A stretch of DNA of 64,000 nucleotides from Roseithermus sacchariphilus (GTDB taxonomy: Bacteria; Bacteroidota; Rhodothermia; Rhodothermales; MEBIC09517): positions 2,896,664 through 2,960,663 of the forward strand of contig CP030158.1 in assembly GCA_003285105.1 (NCBI GenBank). The letters are read 5' to 3'. Below, one piece after another: positions 41,417 to 48,991 of this stretch. Position 1 is the stretch's first letter. Every line of letters begins with the position of its first letter. The position numbers were made by a program, and so were the translations under genes. Below the pieces are notes generated by a model that worked only from the letters and a program-made list of their open reading frames with translations, was not told the origin of the DNA and did no database searches.

Positions 41417-41451
41417 ATGCCTGATCCCCTCATTCCTGTTGAATCAGGCAT
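41417..41451. promoter_or_regulatory. Inverted repeat in the SDR/AraC divergent promoter region
   Basis: ATGCCTGAT (41417-41425) and ATCAGGCAT (41443-41451) form a perfect 9-bp inverted repeat with a 17-base spacer, ending 40 bases before the AraC start. The half-site centres are 26 bases apart. It could be an operator for the AraC-type protein or a promoter-proximal hairpin. The rest of the 395-bp region shows nothing else I can support. Confidence 0.4.
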
Positions 41452-41491
41452 GTGCATCAGTACATTGGGGCATAACCCATCTAGCTCTGCC

Positions 41492-42430
41492 ATGACCGAT
41501 CTCTCTGCCCTCATCGCGCGGCACCTTCCCGCACCGGGTACCCTCGACACCCCGCTGGACGGGGTTCAGTTGTTTCGGGTGGATGCCCCCATTCCTCGGG
41601 TGAGCACTATGTATCCGACGAGCCTCTGCGTGATCGTACAGGGGGCGAAGCGGGCATTTCTGCAGGGGCGCACGTTGGTCTACGAGGCCGGCCAGACGCT
41701 CTGTGTGACGGTGCCTCTTCCCGTTGAAACGGAGGTCCCGGCTGCCACGCCGGAGGTCCCCCTTCTGGGAGTGATGGTGAGCCTGGAGAGCCCGGTGGCC
41801 GCTGAAACCATCGTTGCCTGCCAGGCTGCGCGCACCTCGTCCGATCGCGCGCTCGACGCGGCAGAGATAGGCCGTCCGGGCGGGATTGGTGTCGTTCGAT
41901 GGGATGATGCCTTCGCGGAGGCCCTTCGGCGGATGCTCGACCTTCTCGGTCACCCTGAGGCGATTCGGGTGCTGGGGCCGGGGCGTGTTCGTGAGGTGAT
42001 CTTCGCCGCGATGCAGGGCGAGGTGGGCGTGCGCATCCGGAGTCACCACGGCGGCGGACCGGAGATAGCACGAATCGTGGCGTACGTGCGAGACCACCTC
42101 CACGAGTCGATTTCGGTCGAGGACCTTGCCCGGAGGGCGGGGATGAGTCGAGCCGTGTTCGACCGGCGTTTCAAGGCGGCCACGACCTATGCCCCGTTAC
42201 AGTTCATCAAGGCGATGCGCCTCAACAAGGCCGCCCTGCTGCTCCGGCAGGGCGCTTCCGTGAGCGAGGCCGCATATGCCGTCGGCTACGTGAGTGTATC
42301 ACAGTTCAGCCGCGAGTTTCGACGTCAGTTCAACATGCCGCCACGGACCTGGAGGCGTGCCCACGAGCGCGAGGAGATGCGGGCGCCAACGGTTCCGTTT
42401 ATCTCAGGCCCGAGGACCGTCGTGCCGTGA
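41492..42430 (+). CDS. AraC-family transcriptional regulator (AraC_N type)
   Basis: A 312-residue protein from ATG 41492. The N-terminal domain (about 15-170; PTSLCVIVQGAKRAFLQGRTLVYEAGQTLCVTVPLPVETEV) is the AraC_N type typical of regulators paired with oxidoreductases. The C-terminal double HTH (about 190-290) has ISVEDLARRAGMSRAVFDRRFKA and VSEAAYAVGYVSVSQFSREFRRQF, both intact. Divergence from the SDR gene and the shared inverted repeat point to control of that operon. Confidence 0.9.
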   Translation: MTDLSALIARHLPAPGTLDTPLDGVQLFRVDAPIPRVSTMYPTSLCVIVQGAKRAFLQGRTLVYEAGQTLCVTVPLPVETEVPAATPEVPLLGVMVSLESPVAAETIVACQAARTSSDRALDAAEIGRPGGIGVVRWDDAFAEALRRMLDLLGHPEAIRVLGPGRVREVIFAAMQGEVGVRIRSHHGGGPEIARIVAYVRDHLHESISVEDLARRAGMSRAVFDRRFKAATTYAPLQFIKAMRLNKAALLLRQGASVSEAAYAVGYVSVSQFSREFRRQFNMPPRTWRRAHEREEMRAPTVPFISGPRTVVP

Positions 42431-42564
42431 GTGTACCCGGTGTTGATTCCCCTCTGCGTGCTCGGCCTCGATCGGGCAACGGCTCTCGTGAGGGGCTCCG
42501 TCAGCCCCCTGTTTCCGGCCCGACGGCCTTCGCGAGCGTTTCCGCCTCCTCCGGATCCGTTCGG

Positions 42565-43095
42565 TTATGCGTGCGGCACCGGGCCGGCGACGTCGTACGT
42601 CAGGAGAACGATGCCGCTGTTTCGGTAGACGCGCTGCCCCGTCAGGGTCAGGGCCTGCCTCATGGCCGGGGAGGGCAGCAAGGGGCGTCCGCTCCCCAGC
42701 AGGATGGGAATGATGGCCGGCTCGACCGTGTCCACGCCACCGAGTGCCAGAAGGCTGCGAAAGAGCGCCCCTCCGCCGAATAACCAGATGTCCTTCCCCG
42801 GCATCGACCGCAGCTCGCGTAGCTGTTGCTCGGAAGCATCCGCCACGATCGTCACGCCGGGGTGATCTTCCGGGCGGAGTGTTCGAGAAAACACGAGGAT
42901 GCGCATGCCCTGGAAGGCCGGTGCATCCTGCGGCAGCTCCTCGTAGGTACGCCGGCCCATCAAGAGCGTGTCGAACTGGCTGTAGAGCGCGTTGAAGTCG
43001 ATCTCGGGATCTTCGGGTAGCCAGTCGATCTCCCCATCGGGCCCTGCGAGGTACCCGTCGAGGCTGCATGCAACTTGATAGCGGATGCGTCTCAT
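42565..43095 (-). CDS. RibD C-terminal/dihydrofolate-reductase-like protein
   Basis: A 176-residue protein beginning MRRIRYQVACSLDGYLAGPDGEIDWL, the opening of the RibD_C/DHFR-like family. Then FDTLLMGRRTYEEL, VFSRTLRPEDHPGV and DIWLFGGGALFRSLLALGGVD (NADPH-binding GGG loop), ending in a short strand. These stand-alone proteins are presumed NADPH reductases of pterin- or pyrimidine-type substrates with no assigned physiological role. Confidence 0.85.
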   Translation of the reverse strand: MRRIRYQVACSLDGYLAGPDGEIDWLPEDPEIDFNALYSQFDTLLMGRRTYEELPQDAPAFQGMRILVFSRTLRPEDHPGVTIVADASEQQLRELRSMPGKDIWLFGGGALFRSLLALGGVDTVEPAIIPILLGSGRPLLPSPAMRQALTLTGQRVYRNSGIVLLTYDVAGPVPHA

Positions 43096-43286
43096 GGAGG
43101 GGGGTATGGCGAGCTGGGTTCTGGGATTGCCTGCGTCTGAGGAAGCAAGCGGGAAACCCCTGTGTGGTGGACGGTGCGGATACTATGGCCTGGTCTGTGA
43201 CAACGGTATGGCAGGGGGTTATCTTGATGCTCAGCGAAGTGCGCCGTATTGGCCGTATGCGCGGTGTGGGGGTGTCGGTTTCTTCC

Positions 43287-43322
43287 AGGTTGTCTCTGAT
43301 GGTCAGGTTGTCTCTGAGGTCC
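43287..43322. repeat. 18-bp tandem direct repeat just before the second ICMT-family gene
   Basis: AGGTTGTCTCTGA occurs at 43287-43299 and at 43305-43317, an 18-base period, ending 5 bases before ATG 43323. Spaced like two regulator half-sites on nearly the same DNA face, or a small duplication. If it is transcribed it would occupy the ribosome-binding region, which otherwise has no purine-rich run. Confidence 0.4.
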
Positions 43323-43781
43323 ATGCGCTTTCTTGAACGGCGAATCCCCCCCGTGGCGGTGACATTGCTTTTTGCCGGGGTCATGGCTGCGCTCTCCTAT
43401 GCTGTGCCGGCCACCGTTCCGATACCGGGGCGGGCTGTGCTCGCGATGGTGTTGGCCGCGGTCGGGGTGGGGATGGCCCTGGCCGGTGTGCGAGACTTCC
43501 GCCGCCATCGGACGACCACCAACCCGATGACGCCCGAGCATGCCTCCGCTCTGGTCGTGAGCGGCATCTATCGCTACAGCCGCAACCCGATGTACCTGGG
43601 CTTTTTGCTGGTGCTGGCAGGATGGGGCGTGTACCTGGCCCACGGCGTGGCGCTGCTGCTGCTGCCGTTGTACGTCTGGTACCTGACCCGCTTTCAGATC
43701 CTTCCCGAAGAGCGGGCTCTGGAACGGCGATTCGGGCGGGCGTTCCGGGACTACACCCGCTCGGTGCGGCGCTGGGTGTAG
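43323..43781 (+). CDS. ICMT/PEMT-family membrane methyltransferase (second copy)
   Basis: A 152-residue protein from ATG 43323 with four TMs. The family core GIYRYSRNPMYLGFLLVLAG (RNPMY) and the C-terminal EERALERRFGRAFRDYTRSVRRWV (E-E...F..Y...VRRW) are both clear, matching the common bacterial isoprenylcysteine-methyltransferase-like group. SAM-dependent methylation of an unknown lipid or small molecule. It is paralogous to the gene at 741-1199. The DinB gene follows after 130 bases. Confidence 0.88.
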   Translation: MRFLERRIPPVAVTLLFAGVMAALSYAVPATVPIPGRAVLAMVLAAVGVGMALAGVRDFRRHRTTTNPMTPEHASALVVSGIYRYSRNPMYLGFLLVLAGWGVYLAHGVALLLLPLYVWYLTRFQILPEERALERRFGRAFRDYTRSVRRWV

Positions 43782-43911
43782 ACGGGAGTTGCCATTGTGG
43801 TCCGTGCTGTCGCTTCTTGGTGCATGGGAGATGCCTCTGCCGGTGTGTGGGGGAGGGGCGCCCCGCGTGTCCTCGTTCCTTCTACCAGCCCGCCCCGTCG
43901 GGGCTCTTTCC

Positions 43912-44442
43912 ATGCATGCCAGGCTCCTGTTCGTGCTCGTCTTCACGCTGATGCTGCCCGGCCTCGCCCGGGCCCAGGAGGCCCCGTCGACGGCGGTGAT
44001 GGCCTCCCTCAAGGGATTACACGACGTCACGGCGACCAACCTGCTGCGGACGGCCGAGATGCTGGATGAGGCGCTGTTCGCCTACCGGCCCACGGACGAC
44101 GTCCGCACCGCCGGGCAGATCCTGGCGCACGTGGCCAACGCACAGTTCGCGTTTTGCTCGGCGGCGGCCGGGGAAGCCAACCCGAATCAGGAGAACTACG
44201 AAGAGACGGCGACCACGCCGGAGGCCGTCGTAGCCGCGCTGCAGGCGGGGTTCGATTATTGCGCCGGCGTCTACGACCGGCTGACCGACGCCGAGGGAGC
44301 GGTCATGCGAAGCTTCTTCGGCCGGGAGATGGCGGGCTCGGGGATCCTCGCCTTCAACTCGGCGCACAACTACGAGCACTACGGCAACCTGGTCACCTAC
44401 CTGCGCCTCAACGGCCTCGTCCCGCCCTCGTCCCAGCGCTGA
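43912..44442 (+). CDS. Secreted DinB/YfiT-family four-helix protein
   Basis: A 176-residue protein from ATG 43912 with a signal peptide (MHARLLFVLVFTLMLPGLARAQ). The DinB bundle has three potential metal-binding His: LHDVTATN, ILAHVANAQF and AHNYEHYG, the last two matching the family triad positions. DinB-like proteins include metal-dependent thiol transferases and hydrolases; exported versions are common in Bacteroidota, with unknown roles. It ends 74 bases before the nucleoside hydrolase gene in the same direction. Confidence 0.8.
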   Translation: MHARLLFVLVFTLMLPGLARAQEAPSTAVMASLKGLHDVTATNLLRTAEMLDEALFAYRPTDDVRTAGQILAHVANAQFAFCSAAAGEANPNQENYEETATTPEAVVAALQAGFDYCAGVYDRLTDAEGAVMRSFFGREMAGSGILAFNSAHNYEHYGNLVTYLRLNGLVPPSSQR

Positions 44443-44516
44443 GGCGCCCCCGGAGTGCGGGTCCGGCCGTCTGCGGGGCGCGATTCCCGGCAGCAGCGAC
44501 CGTTCCGGCCAGCATC

Positions 44517-45443
44517 ATGCATCGACGACGCTTTATCAGGACGGCGCTGCTGGCCGGGGTGCTTGCATCCCGGCGGTGGTGGACCGGGGCGAGCACGGGG
44601 CGCCCGCTGCTGGTCGACGCCGACACGGCCAACGAGATCGACGATCTGTACGCGATCGTCTGGACCCTGCTCCAGCCGGATGCCCATGTGGTCGGGCTGT
44701 CGTCGGCACAGTGGAACCACCGTCTCTCGCCGCCGGACACGGTCCGGCAGAGCCAGCGGCTCAACGAGGACCTGCTGCATCTGCTGGGACGTCGGGACAT
44801 TCCGCATCCGCTCGGGGCCGAGATGATCATGGGCAAGCCCTGGGGAGGCGACGAGCCGCGCGACTCCCCGGCGGCGCAGTTGATGATCCGCGCCGCCCGC
44901 CGGATGCCGCCCGGTGAGAAGCTGGTGATCGCCAGCCTGGGCGCCGTCACGAACGTGGCCTCCGCCCTGAAGCTGGCGCCGGACCTCATCCCCAGGGTTT
45001 CGTGCTACATCCTGTCCGGACGATACTTCGCCGATCGGGGCGTGTGGGACAAGGACGAGTTCAACCTGCGTAACGACCTCAACGCCGCCAACTACCTGTT
45101 CAACACCGAGGGGCTGGAGTTGCACGTCATGCCCGTCAACATCCTGTACGACTTCACCTTCCGCCTCGACGAGGTCATGGAGCGGCTTGCAGGGCAGGGG
45201 GGCGTATGGGAGTATCTGGCGACGCGCTGGCTGACGCACAGCCCCTCCAGCGAGACCTGGATCATGTGGGATCTGGCCCTCATGATGGCGCTGTTCCGGC
45301 CCGAATGGGCGAGCCAGCGACGTGTCCCGACGCCACCGGAAAACGTCCGCCGCGAGGTGCACGTCTACACCGATGTCGATGAGGCCGCGATGCGGGCAGG
45401 CTGGTGGGAGACGGTCGAGCGGGCTCAGGCCGCCGCCCGGTAA
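44517..45443 (+). CDS. Exported inosine-uridine-type nucleoside hydrolase
   Basis: A 308-residue protein from ATG 44517. The N-terminus MHRRRFIRTALLAGVLAS looks like a twin-arginine signal (RRRFIR plus a short hydrophobic core). The Ca2+-binding hallmark follows: LLVDADTANEIDDLYAIVW (DxDxxxxxDD). Later LVIASLGAVTNVASAL corresponds to the conserved PLTN-type segment, and the C-terminal WDLALMMALFRP supplies the final Asp of the site. Members hydrolyse N-glycosidic bonds of nucleosides; periplasmic forms may act on modified ribosides. It converges with the Gfo/Idh gene, leaving 25 bases. Confidence 0.82.
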   Translation: MHRRRFIRTALLAGVLASRRWWTGASTGRPLLVDADTANEIDDLYAIVWTLLQPDAHVVGLSSAQWNHRLSPPDTVRQSQRLNEDLLHLLGRRDIPHPLGAEMIMGKPWGGDEPRDSPAAQLMIRAARRMPPGEKLVIASLGAVTNVASALKLAPDLIPRVSCYILSGRYFADRGVWDKDEFNLRNDLNAANYLFNTEGLELHVMPVNILYDFTFRLDEVMERLAGQGGVWEYLATRWLTHSPSSETWIMWDLALMMALFRPEWASQRRVPTPPENVRREVHVYTDVDEAAMRAGWWETVERAQAAAR

Positions 45444-45468
45444 GGCCCAGCCTGCTGCCCGGTACGGT

Positions 45469-46815
45469 TCAGCCCGCCTCCGGGAAGGCCCAGCCGTTGT
45501 GGTAGGTGGGTTTCAGGTAGGCGTTGGCTTCCTCGTCGTCCTTGAACCGGCCCTGCGCGGCATCCCAGTAGAGCTTCCGGCCCGTCTTGTAGGCGATGTT
45601 GCCCATGTGCGCGTTGATGGCCGCGATGCTGCCCGTCTCGATGCCGCACTTCAGGATCGACGGATCGTTGGCCTGCATGGCCTCGACGAAGTTGCGGGCG
45701 TGGAAGGCCAGATAATCGCCGTTGCGCGGTTGTTCCGGGAGCGCCTCCATCTTGTAGACGCGCCGGCCGTCGCGCGTTTCCGTCTCCGGGATGAGCTCCC
45801 ACCCGCCGCGGTTGACCACGAGCGTGCCGTTGTTGCCGATGAAGGCGATGCCTTCGGTGCGGCCGTAGTTGCCGCCGTCGATGCCGGTGGCGTGCTCCCA
45901 GAGCATGTTGAAGCCGTCGTACTCGTAGACGGTCTGGAGCGTGTCCGGGGTCTCGGAGGCATCGTCCGGGTAGGCGAATTTGCCGCCGGAGGCCATCACC
46001 GAGCGCGGGGCGGTGGCCTGCATGGCGTACAGGGCGATGTCGATCTCGTGCACGCCCCAGTCGGTCATCAGGCCGCCGGCGTAGTCCCAGAACCAGCGGA
46101 AGTTGAAGTGGAAGCGGTTGGGGTTGAACGGCCGCGAGGGGGCCGGGCCGAGCCACATCGCGTAGTCGACGCCGGGGGGCGGGTCGCCGTCGGGCTGCGG
46201 GGGGATCGGCTTCATCCAGCCCTGGTAGGCCCAGACCTTGACCAGGCGGATCTGGCCCAGGTCGCCCGAGCGGACGACGTCGATGGCCTGCTCGTAGTGC
46301 GGGCCGCTGCGCTGCCACTGGCCCACCTGCACCACCTTGCCGGCCCGCCGCGCGGCGGCCACCATCGCGTTACACTCTGCGATCGAGTTGGCCAGCGGCT
46401 TCTCAACGTAGACGTGCTTGCCCGCCTCCAGCGCGTCGACGAGCATACGGCAATGCCAGTGGTCCGGGGTGCCGATGATGACCGCGTCGATGTCGGGGTC
46501 GTCCAGCAGCGCGCGGTAGTCCGTGTAGAGCGCCGGACGGTTGGGGCGCAGGGCCTCGACGTCGGCCGCCCGGCGGTCCAGCACGCGCTGGTCGACGTCG
46601 GCCAGCGCGATGCACTCGACCTCGGGGATGCCCAGGTGTGCCCGCATGTTCGACCAGCCCATGCCGTTGCACCCGATCACGCCGAAGTGGATGCGTTCGC
46701 TGGCGGGGGCCAGGGGCTTCCCGGCCAGCGCGGCCTCTGTGGCCCAGCCGGGGAGGCCGGTGGCGGCCGCGGCGAGCGTGGCGTGCTGTAAGAAGGCTCG
46801 GCGGGTGGTCTTCAT
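45469..46815 (-). CDS. Tat-exported Gfo/Idh/MocA-family oxidoreductase
   Basis: A 448-residue protein from ATG 46815 with a Tat signal (MKTTRRAFLQHATLAAAATGLP). The Rossmann domain reads IHFGVIGCNGMGWSNMRAHLG, followed by the family EKP motif HVYVEKPLANSIAECNAMV (Lys as catalytic base, about 130-136). The C-terminal alpha/beta domain has WFWDYAGGLMTDWGVHEIDIALYAM with the catalytic-area His. These exported Bacteroidota-type proteins act on sugar or inositol derivatives. It is divergent from the mannonate-oxidoreductase-like gene across a 266-base region containing a LacI-type palindrome, so both arms are probably regulated together. Confidence 0.88.
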   Translation of the reverse strand: MKTTRRAFLQHATLAAAATGLPGWATEAALAGKPLAPASERIHFGVIGCNGMGWSNMRAHLGIPEVECIALADVDQRVLDRRAADVEALRPNRPALYTDYRALLDDPDIDAVIIGTPDHWHCRMLVDALEAGKHVYVEKPLANSIAECNAMVAAARRAGKVVQVGQWQRSGPHYEQAIDVVRSGDLGQIRLVKVWAYQGWMKPIPPQPDGDPPPGVDYAMWLGPAPSRPFNPNRFHFNFRWFWDYAGGLMTDWGVHEIDIALYAMQATAPRSVMASGGKFAYPDDASETPDTLQTVYEYDGFNMLWEHATGIDGGNYGRTEGIAFIGNNGTLVVNRGGWELIPETETRDGRRVYKMEALPEQPRNGDYLAFHARNFVEAMQANDPSILKCGIETGSIAAINAHMGNIAYKTGRKLYWDAAQGRFKDDEEANAYLKPTYHNGWAFPEAG

Positions 46816-46959
46816 CGGTTCGAAGGGGATGGGTGGAGGGGAGATCGCTGCGCCCGGGGCGGCACCGTCCCGTATGATGCGGACCCGGCCGATGAAGTGC
46901 AACCCCCGGCGGGCCGCCTACCGCCCGTCGGCCCCATTCGCCTTTTTTGGTAGGAAAAT

Positions 46960-46985
46960 GGCCCTTGTAAGCGCTTACAAGGGCC
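46960..46985. promoter_or_regulatory. 26-bp perfect palindrome, LacI/CcpA-type operator
   Basis: The core TTGTAAGCGCTTACAA is a textbook LacI-family/cre-like site (TGTAAnCGnTTACA), and it is extended symmetrically by GGCCC/GGGCC to 26 perfectly palindromic bases. It lies in the divergent region between the Gfo/Idh gene and the sugar-acid operon, 97 bases before the latter's ATG. No LacI-type regulator is encoded in the window, so the protein that binds it is elsewhere. Confidence 0.75.
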
Positions 46986-47081
46986 GTCAAAGATCAAACA
47001 ATCTGCATGGAAACGGACCCCGGTCCGTGTGATATTGTTCATCCCCCGCCCACCCTGCTGCGTGTTCGACCCGGACCGTTC

Positions 47082-47924
47082 ATGACGCTCGAAGAACTGA
47101 CCCGGCACTACGACTTTCACGGCAAGACGATCGTGGTCACCGGGGGTACCGGTGTGCTGGGTGGTGAGATGGCCTGTGCGCTGGCGGGCTGTCGCGCCAA
47201 CGTCGTCATCCTCGACCGGGACGAGCGCCAGGCCGGTCGGGGCCTCCGGCGGGCCACGGCCCATCCGAACGGGCAGGGGACGGTGGCCGTCGTCTACGGC
47301 GATGTGCTCCGCCGGGACACGCTGGAGCAGGCCAATGAGCTGATCCTGTCCGAGTTCGGCGGGATCTACGGGCTCGTCAACGCCGCCGGCGGCAACCGCG
47401 CACAGGCGACCACCAGCCCCGACCTGAGCTTCTTCGACCTGCCCGAAGAGGCCCTCCGCTTCGTCTTCGACCTGAACATCGTCGGGACGATCATGCCCAC
47501 CCAGGTCTTCGGGCGCAGCATTGCCCGGGCCGGCGAGGGGGCCATCATCAACGTCTCGTCGATGAATGCCTTCCGCCCGCTCACCCGGATCCCGGCGTAC
47601 TCCGCAGCCAAGGCGGGCATCAATAACTTTACGCAATGGCTGGCCGTTCACATCGCGCAGGAGTATTCTCCCCGCGTGCGGGTCAACGCCATCGCACCCG
47701 GCTTCTTTCTGACGAAACAGAATGAGTTCCTGCTCACCGACGAGGTCACCGGCGACCTGACCGAGCGCGGCCAGACGATCATCGCCCACACGCCGATGGG
47801 ACGCTTCGGCGATCCCGAGGACCTGCTGGGCACCGTCCTGTGGCTGCTGTCGCCGATGTCCGCCTTCGTCACGGGCGTCGTGGTGCCCGTCGACGGCGGC
47901 TTTTCCGCCTTCAGCGGCGTCTGA
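47082..47924 (+). CDS. SDR-type D-mannonate oxidoreductase-like protein (fructuronate reductase role)
   Basis: A 280-residue SDR from ATG 47082. Cofactor motif TIVVTGGTGVLGGEMACAL, acidic VVILDRDE (NAD preference), NAAGGNRAQATTSPDLSFFDL, NVSSMNAF (Ser), and YSAAKAGINNFTQWLA (Tyr-x-x-x-Lys). The NAAGGNxxxATT segment followed by the FxLPEEALRFVFDLNIVGT stretch is the pattern of the SDR family annotated as D-mannonate oxidoreductase, which replaces the MDR-type UxuB in Bacteroidota and Thermotoga. It would interconvert mannonate and fructuronate. First gene of the rightward sugar-acid operon. The stop codon lies in a 19-bp tandem repeat. Confidence 0.75.
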   Translation: MTLEELTRHYDFHGKTIVVTGGTGVLGGEMACALAGCRANVVILDRDERQAGRGLRRATAHPNGQGTVAVVYGDVLRRDTLEQANELILSEFGGIYGLVNAAGGNRAQATTSPDLSFFDLPEEALRFVFDLNIVGTIMPTQVFGRSIARAGEGAIINVSSMNAFRPLTRIPAYSAAKAGINNFTQWLAVHIAQEYSPRVRVNAIAPGFFLTKQNEFLLTDEVTGDLTERGQTIIAHTPMGRFGDPEDLLGTVLWLLSPMSAFVTGVVVPVDGGFSAFSGV

Positions 47925-47958
47925 CCCGCCTCCAGGCGGCTGACTCGCCTCCAGGCAT
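47921..47958. repeat. 19-bp tandem repeat (two full copies plus 10 bases) at the end of the SDR gene
   Basis: CTGACCCGCCTCCAGGCGG, then CTGACTCGCCTCCAGGCAT, then a partial CTGATCCGCC. The first copy contains the stop codon of the mannonate-oxidoreductase-like gene and also folds (CCGCCTccAGGCGG). Likely replication-slippage duplication in the 45-base spacer before the HAD gene. Confidence 0.6.
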
Positions 47959-48003
47959 CTGATCCGCCTTCTCCTTACACGTTTGTCTGCGATCCCCCGA
48001 CCC

Positions 48004-48906
48004 ATGGCCGACTTTCCCGAAGCCGCCCGCCCCCTCTACGAGCTGACACCCCGGCACGACTTCTTCGTCGGTATCGACTCCGACGGATGTGCCTTCGACA
48101 CGATGGAGATCAAGCACAAGGAGTGCTTCATCCCCAACATCATCAAGTTCTGGGACCTCCAGCCGGTATCCAGGTACGCCCGCGAGGCGGCCGAATTCGT
48201 CAACCTCTACTCCCGGTGGCGCGGCATCAACCGGTGGCCGGCGCTGGTGATGGTGTTCGACCTGCTGCGGGAGCGGGAGGAGGTCGTCGCCCGCCGCGTG
48301 ACGATCCCGGAAGCCCCGGATCTGCGGGCGTTCATCGCCTCGGGGTTCCCGCTGAGCAACGAGGGCCTCCGGGCCTACATGGACGAGGCCGGCTCCACGC
48401 CCGAACTGGTCAAGGGGCTGGCCTGGTCGGAGGCCGTCAACGCCGCCGTGGACGACATGGTGCGCGGGGTGGCGCCGTTCCCCTACGTGCGCGAGAGCCT
48501 GGACCTGATGGCGAGCCGGGCGGACATGGTGGTCGTCTCCGCCACGCCCGTGCCCGCCCTCACCCGGGAGTGGACCGAGCACGACATCGCCCGCTACGTC
48601 CGGGTCATCGCCGGGCAGGAGATGGGCAAGAAGGCGGAGCACCTGGCGCTGGCCACGGGCGGGAAGTACGACCCGAGCAAGGTGCTCATGATCGGCGATG
48701 CGCCGGGCGACCTGAAAGCGGCCCGGGCCAACGACGCGCTGTTCTACCCCATCACGCCCGGCCACGAGGACGCGTCGTGGCGGCGCTTCCATGACGAAGC
48801 CTTCCACCGGTTCGTCGAGGGGACGTACGCCGGCGACTACGAGGCGGGCCTCGTCGAGGAGTACCTGGCTCATCTGCCCGAGACCCCGCCCTGGAAGCAG
48901 GGGTGA
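48004..48906 (+). CDS. HAD-superfamily phosphatase of the sugar-acid operon
   Basis: A 300-residue protein from ATG 48004. HAD motif I is FFVGIDSDGCAFDT (nucleophile Asp followed by DG), motif II MVVVSATPVPAL, motif III Lys in the AGQEMGKKAEHL region, and motif IV KVLMIGDAPGDLKAARAN. The cap is a helical insert between motifs I and II (about 60-170). The substrate could be a phosphorylated sugar acid or 2-keto acid from this pathway. It is 80 bases after the SDR gene and 86 bases before the LarA-family gene, all rightward. Confidence 0.8.
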   Translation: MADFPEAARPLYELTPRHDFFVGIDSDGCAFDTMEIKHKECFIPNIIKFWDLQPVSRYAREAAEFVNLYSRWRGINRWPALVMVFDLLREREEVVARRVTIPEAPDLRAFIASGFPLSNEGLRAYMDEAGSTPELVKGLAWSEAVNAAVDDMVRGVAPFPYVRESLDLMASRADMVVVSATPVPALTREWTEHDIARYVRVIAGQEMGKKAEHLALATGGKYDPSKVLMIGDAPGDLKAARANDALFYPITPGHEDASWRRFHDEAFHRFVEGTYAGDYEAGLVEEYLAHLPETPPWKQG

Positions 48907-48991
48907 GCCGGGGTGGCGCGGGGAAGCACGCGCACGCACGGCTCGCTCCTCCGTCCACGCCGACCGCTCCCGGACCTCAACCCGCCCCCCC

